From NCBI GenBank assembly GCA_948438565.1, contig CAOJLW010000028.1, forward strand, positions 1-14,056: a stretch of 14,056 nt of DNA, in the 5' to 3' direction. Position numbers and translations under genes: made by a program. The notes below the pieces were generated by a model. The model ran no database searches and was not told the origin of the DNA. It saw nothing but the letters and a program-made list of their open reading frames with translations. Positions 13,905-14,056 of the stretch are shown here, piece by piece (positions within the stretch are counted from its first letter, which is position 1; every line of letters starts with the position of its first letter). Origin of the DNA: an uncultured Lachnospiraceae bacterium. GTDB taxonomy: Bacteria; Bacillota; Clostridia; Lachnospirales; Lachnospiraceae.

Positions 13905-14056
13905 TTATCGCTCCTTTTCATATCGTTTGCGAAGCATTGCCCGTGCGCGGTAAATTTGGGTCTGTACAGTTTTTAGGTTTTTATTTTGTGCAGACGCAAT
14001 TTCTTCCGGCGTTTTTTCTTCGTAAAAATATAAGCGGGCAACCGTGGCGTAGGGCG
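13905..14056 (-). CDS. RNA polymerase sigma factor, ECF/sigma-70 family, C-terminal fragment (cut by window edge)
   Basis: Reading the minus strand from base 14054 gives 49 residues to a TAA at 13907-13905, too short to stand out as an ORF. The peptide contains LYFYEEKTPEEIASAQ followed by KTVQTQIYRARAMLRKRY. This is the helix-turn-helix of sigma region 4, with the usual EEIA first helix and the TVxxxxxRAR recognition helix that binds the -35 element. It is the 3' end of a sigma factor gene that begins beyond the right edge. The short tail after region 4 fits an ECF-type factor. The next gene starts 4 nt downstream, the typical sigma/anti-sigma arrangement. Confidence 0.85.
   Translation of the reverse strand, partial: PYATVARLYFYEEKTPEEIASAQNKNLKTVQTQIYRARAMLRKRYEKER

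Noticed and set aside
1..14056. CRISPR arrays, tRNA/rRNA genes, insertion sequences or prophage genes
   Set aside because: No regularly spaced repeats, no tRNA-like cloverleaf, no transposase, integrase or phage protein was seen. The LRR repeats are protein-level and diverged.

Overview
The window looks like the chromosome of a Gram-positive anaerobe of the Clostridia, most likely Lachnospiraceae. The basis is protein style (type Ic aspartate aminotransferase, class II GalT, BspA-type LRR protein with Big_2 domains, DegV), strong AGGAGG ribosome sites, several TTG starts and moderate GC. This is inference from family resemblance; no rRNA or other marker is present. There is no mobile element, CRISPR array or tRNA, and no gene-free stretch above 300 bases.

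Plus strand, 1-6020: the 3' part of sbcC (zinc hook to C-terminal ATPase lobe), then rarA, a type Ic aspartate aminotransferase and class II galT. The last three lie 26 and 41 nt apart and are probably co-transcribed. These are replication/repair and central metabolism genes.

6021-8385: a 243-nt intergenic region holds a 14-bp stem-loop with a GAAA loop inside a possible larger folded element. It also holds a good sigma-A-type promoter and a small leader hairpin. These precede a self-contained transcription unit encoding a 690-residue secreted LRR/Ig-like protein with an extremely lysine-rich C-terminal domain. The unit closes with a strong intrinsic terminator.

8386-12660: a second promoter, with a perfect 7-bp dyad at the expected start of transcription, leads into a three-gene operon. 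It encodes a class A penicillin-binding protein, an alpha/beta hydrolase of the monoacylglycerol-lipase type and a DegV fatty-acid-binding protein (gaps of 11 and 14 nt). The set joins cell-wall synthesis with lipid handling.

12668-14056, minus strand: a tightly packed operon reads in from beyond the right edge. It encodes the C-terminus of an ECF-type sigma factor, a single-pass membrane protein in the anti-sigma position, a multi-pass membrane protein and a small LiaF/DUF5668-like membrane protein. Gaps and overlaps are +4, -4 and -17 nt. It converges on degV with only 7 nt between stop codons. This sigma/membrane cassette and the LRR protein with its upstream element are the least explained parts of the window.
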